DNA from: Pseudorhodoplanes sp. | Lineage (GTDB): Bacteria; Pseudomonadota; Alphaproteobacteria; Rhizobiales; Xanthobacteraceae | Length of the DNA stretch: 64,000 bases | Direction: 5' to 3' | Assembly (NCBI GenBank): GCA_019187085.1 | Contig: JABARS010000006.1 | Span: 134,894-198,893 of the forward strand | Part shown: one piece after another, positions 32,845 through 41,904 of the stretch | Layout of the letters: the number at the start of each line of letters is the position of its first letter | Numbering within the stretch: position 1 is the stretch's first letter | Position numbers and translations under genes: made by a program | The notes under the pieces: model-generated | The model's database searches: none | What the model was told of the DNA's origin: nothing | What the model saw: the letters and a program-made list of their open reading frames with translations, nothing else

Positions 32845-33549
32845 TTATCCGCCGAGATATTGTTTGGTGACCGCCTCGTTGCCGCGCAGTTTCTCGGCCG
32901 GCTCCGCGAGCGCGATTTTTCCGTCGCGCAATACGTAGCCGTAACTGGCGATCGACAGCGCGAGATGCACGTTCTGCTCGACCAGCAGAATGGTCGTTCC
33001 CGAGCGTGCGATCTCGCGGATGATTTCCCCGAGCTTGGCGACCAGGATCGGCGCCAGCCCCGCGGACGGTTCGTCCAGCAGCATCAGCCTGGGTCGGCCC
33101 ATCAGGCCGCGGCCGAAAGCGACGAGCTGCTGCTGGCCGACGCTGAGCTGGTTGCCCTTGCGGCTCAGCCAGGTGCGCACGTCCGGAAAGCGCGAGAAGA
33201 CGTTCTCGAAATCCTTGCGGATCTCTGACCGGTCGCGCCGGCAGAAGGCGCCGAGCCGCAGATTCTCCTGCACGGTCAGGGGCGCAAACAGACGCCGTCC
33301 CTGCGGCACCGTGACGATGCCCATCGGCACGATGGCCTGCGGCTTCAGCCCGCGGATCTCCTTGCCCATGAACTCGATCTGCCCGGCGTGCGCCGGCGCA
33401 ACGCCCATGATCGATTTCAGTGTGGTCGATTTCCCGGACCCGTTGCCGCCAAGCAGCGTCACCACCTGGCCTTCCGGAACGTCGAAACTGACGCCACGCA
33501 GCACCTGCACGGCGCCATAGGATGTATGCAGGTCACGAATTCGGAGCAT
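32845..33549 (-). CDS. livF: Branched-chain-type ABC transporter ATP-binding protein (LivF)
   Basis: A 234-residue ABC ATPase of the hydrophobic amino acid transporter family with Walker A GGNGSGKST, signature LSVGQQQLVAFGRGL and Walker B LMLLDEPSAG. RTSYGAVQVL-like start and length are typical of LivF. The start overlaps the livG end by 17 bases. Ligands of this family include branched-chain amino acids, amides, urea and aromatic acids; context favours an organic acid. Confidence 0.93.
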   Translation of the reverse strand: MLRIRDLHTSYGAVQVLRGVSFDVPEGQVVTLLGGNGSGKSTTLKSIMGVAPAHAGQIEFMGKEIRGLKPQAIVPMGIVTVPQGRRLFAPLTVQENLRLGAFCRRDRSEIRKDFENVFSRFPDVRTWLSRKGNQLSVGQQQLVAFGRGLMGRPRLMLLDEPSAGLAPILVAKLGEIIREIARSGTTILLVEQNVHLALSIASYGYVLRDGKIALAEPAEKLRGNEAVTKQYLGG

Positions 33550-34315
33550 GGTCCATCGCTTTTCCCAGATAAGCCTCGATGACGCGGGGATCGTTGCGCA
33601 CGACTTCCGGCGCGCCTTCCGAAATCTTCTCGCCGTGATCGAGCACGATGATCTGGTCGGAAAGCCCCATGACGAGGCGGATGACGTGCTCGATGAGCAG
33701 CACGCTGATGGTCTTGCGGTTGCGCAGCTCGTGGATGATCGCCGTGAGACGGTCCACCATCGGCGGACTCAGGCCCGCGGCCGGTTCGTCGAGCAGCACG
33801 ATGTCGGGCTCGGACACGAGCGCGCGCGCCAGCTCCACCATGCGCTGCTGCCCGAACGACATGCGATTGGCGGGCCGGTCGGCGAGATGCGCCATCCCGG
33901 TATATTCAAGCGCCGCCATCGCGCGCTCGCGGATCATCCGCTCCTCGCGACCGACCCAGGGCCAGCGCACGATGCCGTCGAGCAGGCCGGCCTTCGCCTT
34001 GGAATGCAGGCCGAGCATCACGTTCTCGAGCGCCGTCATCTCGCCGAACACCTGCAAATCCTGGAAGGTCCGCGAGATGCCGTGTTCGACGATCTTGTAG
34101 GATTTGGTGGACGGCAATTCCTCACCATCCTTCATCACCCGCCCGCCGGCGAGCCGCACAAAGCCGGAAATGGCGTTGCACAGCGTCGTCTTTCCCGACC
34201 CGTTGGGACCGATCAGGCCATAGACTCGCCCGGACTCGAGCGATACCGAAACACCGGCCAGTGCCACGACTGCACCGAAGCGCACGTGGACATTCTCAAC
34301 CGTTAGCGCTGGCAT
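33533..34315 (-). CDS. livG: Branched-chain-type ABC transporter ATP-binding protein (LivG)
   Basis: A 260-residue ABC ATPase with Walker A GPNGSGKTT, Q-loop RTFQDLQVF, signature MSFGQQRMVELARAL and Walker B IVLLDEPAAG, plus the LivG-specific IEHVIRLVMGLSDQIIVLDHG. The ATG at 34315 is chosen because GAGGTG lies 6 nt upstream; an in-frame ATG at 34345 would overlap the permease gene by 50 bases. The chosen start overlaps it by 20. Confidence 0.92.
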   Translation of the reverse strand: MPALTVENVHVRFGAVVALAGVSVSLESGRVYGLIGPNGSGKTTLCNAISGFVRLAGGRVMKDGEELPSTKSYKIVEHGISRTFQDLQVFGEMTALENVMLGLHSKAKAGLLDGIVRWPWVGREERMIRERAMAALEYTGMAHLADRPANRMSFGQQRMVELARALVSEPDIVLLDEPAAGLSPPMVDRLTAIIHELRNRKTISVLLIEHVIRLVMGLSDQIIVLDHGEKISEGAPEVVRNDPRVIEAYLGKAMDHAPNS

Positions 34316-36221
34316 CGGGCACCTCGCGCTTGGAAAAGGGGACATTCTTTCTCAGATTGCCGAGCAGGACACCGAATGTGCGCGGCGCGAGGTCGGCAAG
34401 CCCGCCCGGCAGGAACATCATGAACAGGACGATCAGAAGCCCGTAGAGCAGGATGCGGAACTCGGCGACGACGCGCAGGAATTCCGGAATGCAGACGACG
34501 GTCGCGGCACCCGCAAGCGCCCCGCCCAGGCTGCCCAGGCCGCCGATCACGACCATGGTCAGGAATGCGATCGACTGAACGAGGACGAATGAATCCGGGC
34601 TCACATAGGAGAAGAAGTAGGCGAACAGCGAGCCGCTGATGCCGGCGCAGGCCGCGCCGACGGCGAACGCCAGCGTGCGATAGCGCCTGACATTGACGCC
34701 CATCGCGAGCGCCGCCAGCTCGTTCTCGCGCGCGGCGATCAGCCCGCGTCCGTAACGCGACTTCACGAGCCGCATCAGACTGACATAGACGATGACCAGA
34801 ATGCCGAGTGCGAGATAATAGAATTGCTGGTCGCTGGCGAACTCATAGCCGAAGATGCGCGGCTTCGGGATGCCGGAAATGCCCGACATGCCGTTGGTCA
34901 CCTCTTTCCAGTTCACGAAGATGAGGTGGCATATCTCGCCGAAGCCGAGTGTGGCGATCGCGCAATAATGCGTCGGCAGGCGCAGCATCGGCCCGAAGAT
35001 CAGGCCGGTGACGCCGGCGACCACCGCCGCGATGACAAGCGGGACCGGGAACGGCAGCCCGAACGAGGTCGAGGCGATCGCCGACGCATAGGCCCCGATC
35101 CCGAGGAACGCCGCGAAGCCGACAATGATCGCGCCGGCGAAGCCGATGACGAGTTGCAGGCCGACCGCGGCGACGCCGTAGATGAGCATGAGCGAGAAGA
35201 CGTTCGCCGTGTAGTCGTCGATGAAGAACGGAATCGCCATCGCCGCGACAAGCACGAGCGCGATGCCGGCGAGATTGAAGGCACCGGCACGCTCCGGGCT
35301 GATGCCGAGCGCTTGCCGGAAGGTGATGCGCACATGTTGGGGCGGCATGCCGCCGCCGGCAGGCATGCGCGGGATGGCCACGAGCATGAGCACGATGATG
35401 GTCGCGCCGTACGCAATGGCGTTCTTGTACGAGGAGGAGATGTGCCCGGCGGCGACGGCTTCGAGCACGCCGAGCACCGGGCCGCCGACCATCGTCCCCA
35501 GAATCTGGAACTGGCCGAGCGCCGCGGCGGCGAAGGCCTTCGGCCCCTGCAGCCACAATTCCTGGCCGACAAGGAATAGCGGCGCGATCAGCACGCCGGC
35601 CGCGCCCGCAAGCGCGGAACTGATCCCGAACGTCAGCGTCACGATCTTGTCGAAGCCGATCCCCATCAGCTCGGCGGTCGCGCTGTCGTAGGCCGCCGCG
35701 CGCCATGCGGTGCCAATCAAGGTGCGCTGGAAGAACATGTGCAGCGCGAACATGGCGACGGCCGCCAGCGCAATAATCATCAAGTGCTGGCTGGAGAACG
35801 GCAGGCCGGCAACGAGAATGTGCCCGTCGCCGGCCGAGCCGTCCGGATAGCGCAGCGGGGCCGCGCCCCAGATCATCTGCGCGAGGATGCGCAGGCAGAT
35901 TCCGATTCCGACCGTCGCGATGATCAGGTTCAGGAGCGGAGAGCGGTTATGGCGGATGATGCGCAGCGTGGCGATCTCGATCACCACGCCGAGCAATCCG
36001 GTCAAGGCCGCAGTGACGACAAACACCGCGACATAGGGCAGCGGGGTGACAGTGAGCAGCGTAAAGCCGATATACGCGCCCGCCATCACCAGTTCGCCTT
36101 GCGCGAAATTGACCAGCTCGGTGGCACGCAACATCATTGTGAAGCCGAGTGCGATCAGGGCGTAGATGAACCCGAGCGCCAGGCCACCGACAATCTGCTG
36201 CGCAACAATTTCAAGCGTCAT
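34296..36221 (-). CDS. Fused LivH-LivM branched-chain-type ABC permease
   Basis: A 641-residue membrane protein joining two permeases usually encoded separately. Residues 1 to about 290 are LivH-like (GLALGFIYALIALGFTMMLRAT, NFAQGELVMAGAY). Residues about 310 to 620 are LivM-like (YTANVFSLMLIYGVAAVGLQL, GFAAFLGIGAYASA, SRYGRGLIAARENELAALAMG). Each half has its own EAA-like ATPase contact loop. Fusions of this kind occur in several alphaproteobacterial Liv-type systems. It is followed by livG and livF and preceded by the binding protein. Confidence 0.92.
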   Translation of the reverse strand: MTLEIVAQQIVGGLALGFIYALIALGFTMMLRATELVNFAQGELVMAGAYIGFTLLTVTPLPYVAVFVVTAALTGLLGVVIEIATLRIIRHNRSPLLNLIIATVGIGICLRILAQMIWGAAPLRYPDGSAGDGHILVAGLPFSSQHLMIIALAAVAMFALHMFFQRTLIGTAWRAAAYDSATAELMGIGFDKIVTLTFGISSALAGAAGVLIAPLFLVGQELWLQGPKAFAAAALGQFQILGTMVGGPVLGVLEAVAAGHISSSYKNAIAYGATIIVLMLVAIPRMPAGGGMPPQHVRITFRQALGISPERAGAFNLAGIALVLVAAMAIPFFIDDYTANVFSLMLIYGVAAVGLQLVIGFAGAIIVGFAAFLGIGAYASAIASTSFGLPFPVPLVIAAVVAGVTGLIFGPMLRLPTHYCAIATLGFGEICHLIFVNWKEVTNGMSGISGIPKPRIFGYEFASDQQFYYLALGILVIVYVSLMRLVKSRYGRGLIAARENELAALAMGVNVRRYRTLAFAVGAACAGISGSLFAYFFSYVSPDSFVLVQSIAFLTMVVIGGLGSLGGALAGAATVVCIPEFLRVVAEFRILLYGLLIVLFMMFLPGGLADLAPRTFGVLLGNLRKNVPFSKREVPDASANG

Positions 36222-36262
36222 TCATCGCTCCAAGCCGGTCAATTTCGACGTTGCTGATCCGG

Positions 36263-37441
36263 TCAGCGGTTCAGCAATTTGTATTTGGGCGGATTCGACC
36301 CGGCGACCTGGCCGATCACCGGAGGCCACGAGCCGTCGCCCGTCTTGTCGAAGTAGATCTTTCCGAGAATGCCCGGATAGCTCTTCTCCGGCGACGACAG
36401 GCCGCGCGTATAGGCGCCGATCTTCTTGGCGTCGGGGTTGCCGCCATTGGCCTTGGTGGCCTCGTAGATGATGCTGACGGCGTCATAGAACTGCCCGGCC
36501 CACGGATCGGGCGTCTCCTTGAAGCGCTCGCGATACGCCTTCACGAAACCGCCGATCGAGGAGTCGTCGTCCGTCGGCAGGAAGACGGTCGCCAGGATGG
36601 CGCCTTCGATGTCCTTGCCGGCCAGCTCGACGAATTTCGGATTGCCGAGGATCGTGTCGCCGCCGAGAAGCTGGACGTTCATGCCGAGCTCGCGGACCTG
36701 GCGCGCGATGATCGCCTGCTCCTGGAAGCCGGTCGCGAAAATCAGCGCGTCAGGATTGGCCGCCTTGATGCGGCCGAGCTGACCCGAGAAATCCTTGTCG
36801 CCGCGCGAATATTCTTCCTTCGCCACCGGCTGCAGACCAAGCTCCTTCAGCGCGGTCTCGCTCGTGGCGGCAAACGACTTTCCGACTTCCTCGCTCGAGG
36901 ACAGGATCGCGATCCGCTTGCGGCCGAGCGTCTTGACCGCATAGCCGATCGTCTCGCGGTTCAGCTTGCCGGTCTGCAGACCGACGCGGAAGATCCACTC
37001 CGAGCCCTGCTGGGTGATCGGCGTGGCCACGCTCGTCGTGTATTGCGGGATTTCGGCCTGCTTGGTGATCGGCACGATCGCCAGCGTGCAGGTCGACTGC
37101 CAAGCGCCGAGCAGTGCGTGAATCTGGTCGCGCGAAATGAGCTTGCGCGCGGCCGCGACCGAGCGGTCGCACTTGGATTCATCGTCCTCTGCTATGATCT
37201 CAATCTTGATGTCTTTTTGCTGAGCATTGATCTGCTCGGCGCGAAGCTGCGCGCCGCGGAGCTGGAACTGACCCGCATAGGCGAGGTCACCGGTCAGCGG
37301 ACCGAGCACGCCGATCTTGATCACTTTCTGGGCATAGGCCGGCGATGCGGACAGCATCAGGGCCACGACCAGCGCCTTGCATGGCACGATGACGCGCCAC
37401 ACGGTACTTTCCGGTTTCGACTGCAGAGTTGTTTTCGACAT
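36263..37441 (-). CDS. Liv-type periplasmic solute-binding protein
   Basis: A 392-residue type-I periplasmic binding protein. A Sec signal covers about residues 1-38, with the hydrophobic core ALVVALMLSASPAYA and a cleavage site after AYA. The mature start KVIKIGVLGPLTGDLAYAG and segments ISRDQIHALLGAWQSTCTLA and YDAVSIIYEATK are typical of LivK/aromatic-acid binding members. GGGGAG lies 4 nt before the ATG. It is the first transporter gene of the operon, 213 bp after the second RidA-fusion gene. Confidence 0.92.
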   Translation of the reverse strand: MSKTTLQSKPESTVWRVIVPCKALVVALMLSASPAYAQKVIKIGVLGPLTGDLAYAGQFQLRGAQLRAEQINAQQKDIKIEIIAEDDESKCDRSVAAARKLISRDQIHALLGAWQSTCTLAIVPITKQAEIPQYTTSVATPITQQGSEWIFRVGLQTGKLNRETIGYAVKTLGRKRIAILSSSEEVGKSFAATSETALKELGLQPVAKEEYSRGDKDFSGQLGRIKAANPDALIFATGFQEQAIIARQVRELGMNVQLLGGDTILGNPKFVELAGKDIEGAILATVFLPTDDDSSIGGFVKAYRERFKETPDPWAGQFYDAVSIIYEATKANGGNPDAKKIGAYTRGLSSPEKSYPGILGKIYFDKTGDGSWPPVIGQVAGSNPPKYKLLNR

Positions 37442-37654
37442 GGGACTCCCCTCTTGCCATTTGCATTGGGAATATTTCGAGCACAGGTTAGCAGTGAGGT
37501 CCGGAATTACTCACACCGATTGCTTATGCCATCCATGCCAGTGTGGCCTCGCTGTGCGCGTGTGCGCTTCATGCACGTTTCCTGCGTGAAACCGGACGAA
37601 GAACGTGACCGCGCAACAGCGAATACCGACACGATAGAGCCCTGCTCTCACGGC

Positions 37655-38902
37655 TCAGCGCACAAGGCATTTCCGCTTCTTGGATGCGCCGATAACCGCG
37701 ACGGCCTCGACTTCCAGCACCATGGAATCCTGCGCGAGGCCCGCCACCGCGATCGTCATCGCCGGATAGGGGCCCTTGAAGAACTTCGCATACTCCTCGC
37801 AGAAGATCGGGATCATGCTGTCTTCGGTGATGCTGACATTGGTCTTGACGATGTCGTCCATCGAGGCGCCGAGCGCCTCCATGGTGAGCACGTGGTTCTC
37901 CATCGTCTTGATGGTCTGCGCCCTGATGTCGCCCCAGCCGATCATCAGACCGTTTTCTTCGTAAGGGATCTGGCCGCAGATATAGACAACGTCGTCGACA
38001 CGGACCGCGTGCGAGTGCGGCGCCATCGCGCCCGGCAGGCCCGGAACATAGATCGTGTCGGAGCGCTTCTTCACCGACAGATGTCCGATGCCGGTAACGA
38101 CCGACTCGATCGTGACCTTCTCCTTGCCTTTCGCGGCGACCACCTCGAATTCGAGCAGCGTCGCTTCATTCGACAATCGCCCCTGGATGGTGGCGCGCGC
38201 TGGGAAAGGCTCGCGGAAATATTTGATGTAGATTTCGTTGTAGCGCATGAACCCGTACCAGGACGGCACGGTACAGTTCACCTTGATGACGTCGCTGTAG
38301 TCCATGCCGGCGGCCTTCAGGCATTCGCCGAGATTGTCGAGCGCCTGTTCGACCTGGCCGCGGATGTCGCCGCGCGCAACCAGCTTGCCGTGAGCATCAA
38401 TCGAAGGATGTCCGTTCGAGAAGAAGAAGCCGCCGGCGCTCGCTCCGCCGGGAGCCGCCGGACCGACCGGCGCGACCGGGCGCGCCGGCACGACGGAGAC
38501 CGCCTTCTCGGTGAGCGAGGCGGTCGCCTCGATCTGCATGCCGATATCGGTGAGCGGCATGATGCTGCCGATGCACGAGCGCGCGGGCTGCGCCGGTCCC
38601 CAGCTCTTCTGCAGGACGGCCTCGAGACGCGGCTTGTTGCGCAGGTCGGCGAGATAGCTCTTGGTCTTCGTCACGTGGCTGCGATCGACCTTGAACGCGG
38701 AGAGCGCCGTGTCGAGATTTACCAGACATTGCGCCGCCTGCGCCTCGACATCGATGCGGCCGACCGTCTTGCCGGCGATCGCGCTCGCGTTGTCGAGCGG
38801 CGGCATGGCCGACGTGAAAAGCCAGTTGCCCGCCTGCACCGCGTGGCTCATCGGCCAATCGCTCTTGGGCAAATTCTGGGTCTGTATCGTCTCGACGGAC
38901 AT
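37655..38902 (-). CDS. Three-domain RidA (YjgF/YER057c/UK114) fusion protein 2
   Basis: A 415-residue protein with three RidA-like domains at about 15-130, 150-258 and 292-405. The conserved carboxylate-binding arginine is clear in domain 1 (R108, QPARSCIG) and domain 2 (R236, FPARATIQ) but is Met382 in domain 3 (YPAMTIAV). A Pro/Ala/Val-rich linker (VVPARPVAPVGPAAPGG) joins the first two domains. It is a diverged relative of fusion protein 1, with the lost site in a different domain. AGGAGAG precedes the ATG. It leads the minus-strand liv-rid cluster and diverges from the hydratase/CoA-transferase operon. Confidence 0.85.
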   Translation of the reverse strand: MSVETIQTQNLPKSDWPMSHAVQAGNWLFTSAMPPLDNASAIAGKTVGRIDVEAQAAQCLVNLDTALSAFKVDRSHVTKTKSYLADLRNKPRLEAVLQKSWGPAQPARSCIGSIMPLTDIGMQIEATASLTEKAVSVVPARPVAPVGPAAPGGASAGGFFFSNGHPSIDAHGKLVARGDIRGQVEQALDNLGECLKAAGMDYSDVIKVNCTVPSWYGFMRYNEIYIKYFREPFPARATIQGRLSNEATLLEFEVVAAKGKEKVTIESVVTGIGHLSVKKRSDTIYVPGLPGAMAPHSHAVRVDDVVYICGQIPYEENGLMIGWGDIRAQTIKTMENHVLTMEALGASMDDIVKTNVSITEDSMIPIFCEEYAKFFKGPYPAMTIAVAGLAQDSMVLEVEAVAVIGASKKRKCLVR

Positions 38903-39157
38903 TTATTCTCTCCTGACGGGCCCGTTGGGGCGTGATCACACTCGGCAAGCGGTGCCAGCGGCCCGGACAATAGCGGCACCGATTTAGCCGCATCAAAGAT
39001 CGAATTGAGATATGATCAATAACTTGATGATCTGAAAAGCGCGCAAACGCACGATTGTCATGCTCCTGGAGTATGACGTCGATGACCATTCGGTTTTTGC
39101 GGTGCGCAAGCGCGAATTCTAGTTTAGGTCCGACCTAGAAAAACAGGATTGGACCTC
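38903..39157. promoter_or_regulatory. Divergent control region with two palindromes
   Basis: This 255-bp gap separates RidA fusion 2 from the hydratase gene. It has an AT-richer core with ATCAA-TAAC-TTGAT around 39016-39029 and a perfect odd palindrome TAGGTCCGACCTA at 39125-39137, which is embedded in a longer imperfect CTAG...CTAG repeat only 20 bp before the hydratase ATG. The second site is well placed for a repressor of the hydratase operon. Confidence 0.5.
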
Positions 39158-40057
39158 ATGACGAGCACAGCACAATCGCAGCCCGCTTCTCGCAATTACC
39201 GCGATATTCTCGTGAAAGTCGAAGACGGCGCGATGTGGGTTACGATCAACCGGCCGCGCTACCGCAACGCCTTCCGCGAGCAGACACTCGACGAAATGAT
39301 CGACGCGTTCCGCTCGACGCGCGAAGACCCTTCGATTGCGTGCGCGATCGTGACCGGCGCCGGCAACGAGGCGTTTTCCGCAGGCGGCGACTTCCACGCC
39401 ATGATGCGGCTCAACCGCACCAACGGCCATATGTGGAACGATCGCATGCTCGGCCTTGCGATGGCAATCCGCGGCCTGCCGATCCCGGTCATCGCCATGG
39501 TAAACGGCTGGTGCATGGGCGGTGGCAACGAGCTCGCGCTGTGGTGCGACCTCGTCATTGCGAGCGAGGACGCCGTCTTCGGGCAGACCGGCGCGAAGGT
39601 CGGTGCCTGCCCGACCGTCGGCGCCACGCAGTACCTGCCTCGCATCCTCGGCGAGCGCCTGGCGCGCGAAATGATTTTCCTGGCGCGGCGATTTAACGCA
39701 CAGGAAGCGCTTCAATACGGCCTGATCAACCGCGTCGTGCCGAAGGCGACCCTGCTCGCGGCGACGAAGGAATGGGTCGAGACGATCAAGGGGCATAGCC
39801 CACAGACGCTGCGCTACACGAAAAAGTCGCTCAACCACGAGTCCGACGAGCTTTACGCTTCCTGGCAGCATGGCATGGAGCTGCTGTCGGTGGTCTGGGG
39901 TTCCGACGAATCGCTCGAGGGAATGCAGGCATTCCTCAACGGGCGCAAACCCGACTTCACGAAATTCCGCGACCGCAACAAAAATGAGCTCGACCGCTAT
40001 CTGACCGGTCTTGCCAACGACGAGAACCAGGCGCCAGGCGCCGGCCGCAAGGCCTGA
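39158..40057 (+). CDS. Enoyl-CoA hydratase/isomerase family protein, MenB/BadI-like
   Basis: A 299-residue crotonase-fold enzyme. Oxyanion-hole segments are FSAGGDFH (73-80) and GWCMGGGNELALWCDLVIAS (from 117). The FGQTGAKVGACPTVGATQYLPR stretch resembles MenB and the ring-opening hydrolase BadI (2-ketocyclohexanecarboxyl-CoA hydrolase) rather than a simple beta-oxidation hydratase, where a Glu pair is expected. Start is the ATG at 39158 with CAGGA 9 nt upstream; an in-frame TTG lies at 39149. It is the first gene of an operon with two CoA-transferase subunits. It may open a ring or cleave a beta-ketoacyl-CoA. Confidence 0.83.
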   Translation: MTSTAQSQPASRNYRDILVKVEDGAMWVTINRPRYRNAFREQTLDEMIDAFRSTREDPSIACAIVTGAGNEAFSAGGDFHAMMRLNRTNGHMWNDRMLGLAMAIRGLPIPVIAMVNGWCMGGGNELALWCDLVIASEDAVFGQTGAKVGACPTVGATQYLPRILGERLAREMIFLARRFNAQEALQYGLINRVVPKATLLAATKEWVETIKGHSPQTLRYTKKSLNHESDELYASWQHGMELLSVVWGSDESLEGMQAFLNGRKPDFTKFRDRNKNELDRYLTGLANDENQAPGAGRKA

Positions 40058-40065
40058 CCGCGCCG

Positions 40066-40971
40066 ATGTCCAAGATCGGTCCGCTTTCCGAAATCGTCCG
40101 CGGCGCGGTTCGCAGCGGCGACACCGTTTTCGTCGGCGGTTTCGGACAGGCGGTTCCATTCGCGATCGGCTTCGAAATCATCCGGCAGCGGATCGGCGAT
40201 CTCGTCCTGTGCCGGACCGGCGCGGACATCCTGGTCGACATGCTCATTGCCGCCGGCTGCGCGCGGCGCGTCGTCATCGGCTGGATCGGCAATCCGGGAC
40301 TTGGCCTTGCGCACGCCTTCAATCGCGCCGTCGCCGCGGGCAGGCTCGAATTCGAGGAGACGAGCAATTTCGGATTGCTGCTGCGGCTGCTGGCCGCGCG
40401 CCTCGGCGTCCCTTATTTGCCCACGCGCAGCCTGCTTGGCGGCGACATGCCGCAGCATCTGCCGACGCTCAAGCAGGTGAAGTGCCCGTTCACCGGCGAA
40501 ACGCTGGCGGCGGTGTCAGCGCTCACGCCCGATGTCGCGATCCTTCACGCCCAGCGCTCGGACGAGCACGGCAACATCCAGGCCTGGGGCATCCTCGGCG
40601 ATACGGTTGAAGGCGTGCTGGCATCGAAGTGCGTGATCGCAACCGTCGAGGAAATCGTTTCGTCCAAGGAAATCGCCAGGCAGCCCGACCGCACCATCGT
40701 GCCCGGCCACCGTGTCGATGCCGTCGCGCTCGTTCCGTTTGGCGCCTATCCCTCCTACTGCCAGGATTATTATGGCCGCGACGACGACTTCTATCGCCGT
40801 TACGACGCGATCGCGCGAAAGGAAGAAAGCCTCACCGCCTGGCTCGCCGAGAATGTCCATGCCCTGCCCGACTGGACAAAATATCTGGCTCATGTCGGCC
40901 CCGCGCGGCTTGAGGACATGATCGACGCCGCCGGCCCCGATGCACGCGCACATCAGGTGATGCGGTCATGA
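40066..40971 (+). CDS. CoA-transferase subunit A (glutaconate CoA-transferase/IpdA-like)
   Basis: A 301-residue family I CoA-transferase alpha subunit. Typical segments are SGDTVFVGGFGQAVPFA near the N-terminus, LRLLAARLGVPYLPTRSLLGGDM, and DVAILHAQRSDEHGNIQAWG, with VPFGAYPSYCQDYYGRDD toward the end as in glutaconate CoA-transferase and IpdA. It lies 8 bp after the hydratase gene. It would act with the next gene as a heteromer, either moving CoA between acids or, as IpdAB does, hydrolysing a ring. Confidence 0.85.
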   Translation: MSKIGPLSEIVRGAVRSGDTVFVGGFGQAVPFAIGFEIIRQRIGDLVLCRTGADILVDMLIAAGCARRVVIGWIGNPGLGLAHAFNRAVAAGRLEFEETSNFGLLLRLLAARLGVPYLPTRSLLGGDMPQHLPTLKQVKCPFTGETLAAVSALTPDVAILHAQRSDEHGNIQAWGILGDTVEGVLASKCVIATVEEIVSSKEIARQPDRTIVPGHRVDAVALVPFGAYPSYCQDYYGRDDDFYRRYDAIARKEESLTAWLAENVHALPDWTKYLAHVGPARLEDMIDAAGPDARAHQVMRS

Positions 40972-41693
40972 CCCTGTCGGCCGATCAGCGGATGGCGGTC
41001 AATGCCGGCCGCATGCTCACGCGCTTCAAGACCTGCTTCGTCGGGATCGGCGCACCCTCGCTCGCGGCCGCGCTCGCGCAGCGGCTGCTATCGCCCTCGA
41101 TCGCGCTCATCTATGAATCCGGCGCCATCGGCGCACGCCCGGACAGGATGCCGCTGTCCACGGGAAGCCCCTGCGTCGCGGACGGGGCGAGCGTTATCGG
41201 CTCGATGCTCGACGTGTTCGGCGAGCTGCAGGCCGGCCGCATCGAGGTCGGCCTTCTCGCCGGCGCGCAGGTCGATTGCCACGGCAACCTGAACAGCACC
41301 GTGATCGGCGATTATGCGCATCCGCGGCTACGGCTCCCGGGCAGCGGCGGAGCGCTCGATATCGCCCTGCTCGCCAACGAAATCCTGATCCTGATGCCGC
41401 ACGAGCCGCGCCGCTTCGTCAGCCGCGTCGATTTCATCACGAGCCCGGGGCACGGTGGCGTGGACCGTGCGGCGCTCAAGCTCGGCCGCGGGCCGACGGC
41501 AATCGTGACGGAAAAGGCGCGCTTCGACTTCGTGTCCGGCACGGCCGTGCTCGCCGCGGTTTTCGAGGACGTCACGCCGGACGAAGCCCTGGACGGCTTT
41601 CCGCCCGAGTTCGGCCGCGCCGACCACATCGAAACCATCCCACTGCCGACGCGCGAGGAAACCGACATCCTCAAAGCCATCCCGCCGGCCTGA
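40968..41693 (+). CDS. CoA-transferase subunit B (glutaconate CoA-transferase/IpdB-like)
   Basis: A 241-residue beta subunit overlapping subunit A by 4 bases (ATGA). The ESG motif (IYESGAIGA, residues 49-57) keeps the glutamate that forms the CoA thioester in this family, supporting true transferase activity. VDCHGNLNSTVIGDY and GSGGALDIALLANE are the other family segments. It ends the operon; the tRNA-Lys gene lies beyond on the other strand. Confidence 0.85.
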   Translation: MTLSADQRMAVNAGRMLTRFKTCFVGIGAPSLAAALAQRLLSPSIALIYESGAIGARPDRMPLSTGSPCVADGASVIGSMLDVFGELQAGRIEVGLLAGAQVDCHGNLNSTVIGDYAHPRLRLPGSGGALDIALLANEILILMPHEPRRFVSRVDFITSPGHGGVDRAALKLGRGPTAIVTEKARFDFVSGTAVLAAVFEDVTPDEALDGFPPEFGRADHIETIPLPTREETDILKAIPPA

Positions 41694-41828
41694 TCCCGCG
41701 GCGGGTCGAAGCGAAAGGAAAGCCCCGCGAGCGCAATTATCATGGCGCAGCGCGCGACGGCCGCCCCCGCAATATTGCTGCTGCGGCCGCGAACCTCGAC
41801 AGTGATGGCGTGAGAATTTCCTGGTCCG

Positions 41829-41904
<76 letters not shown>

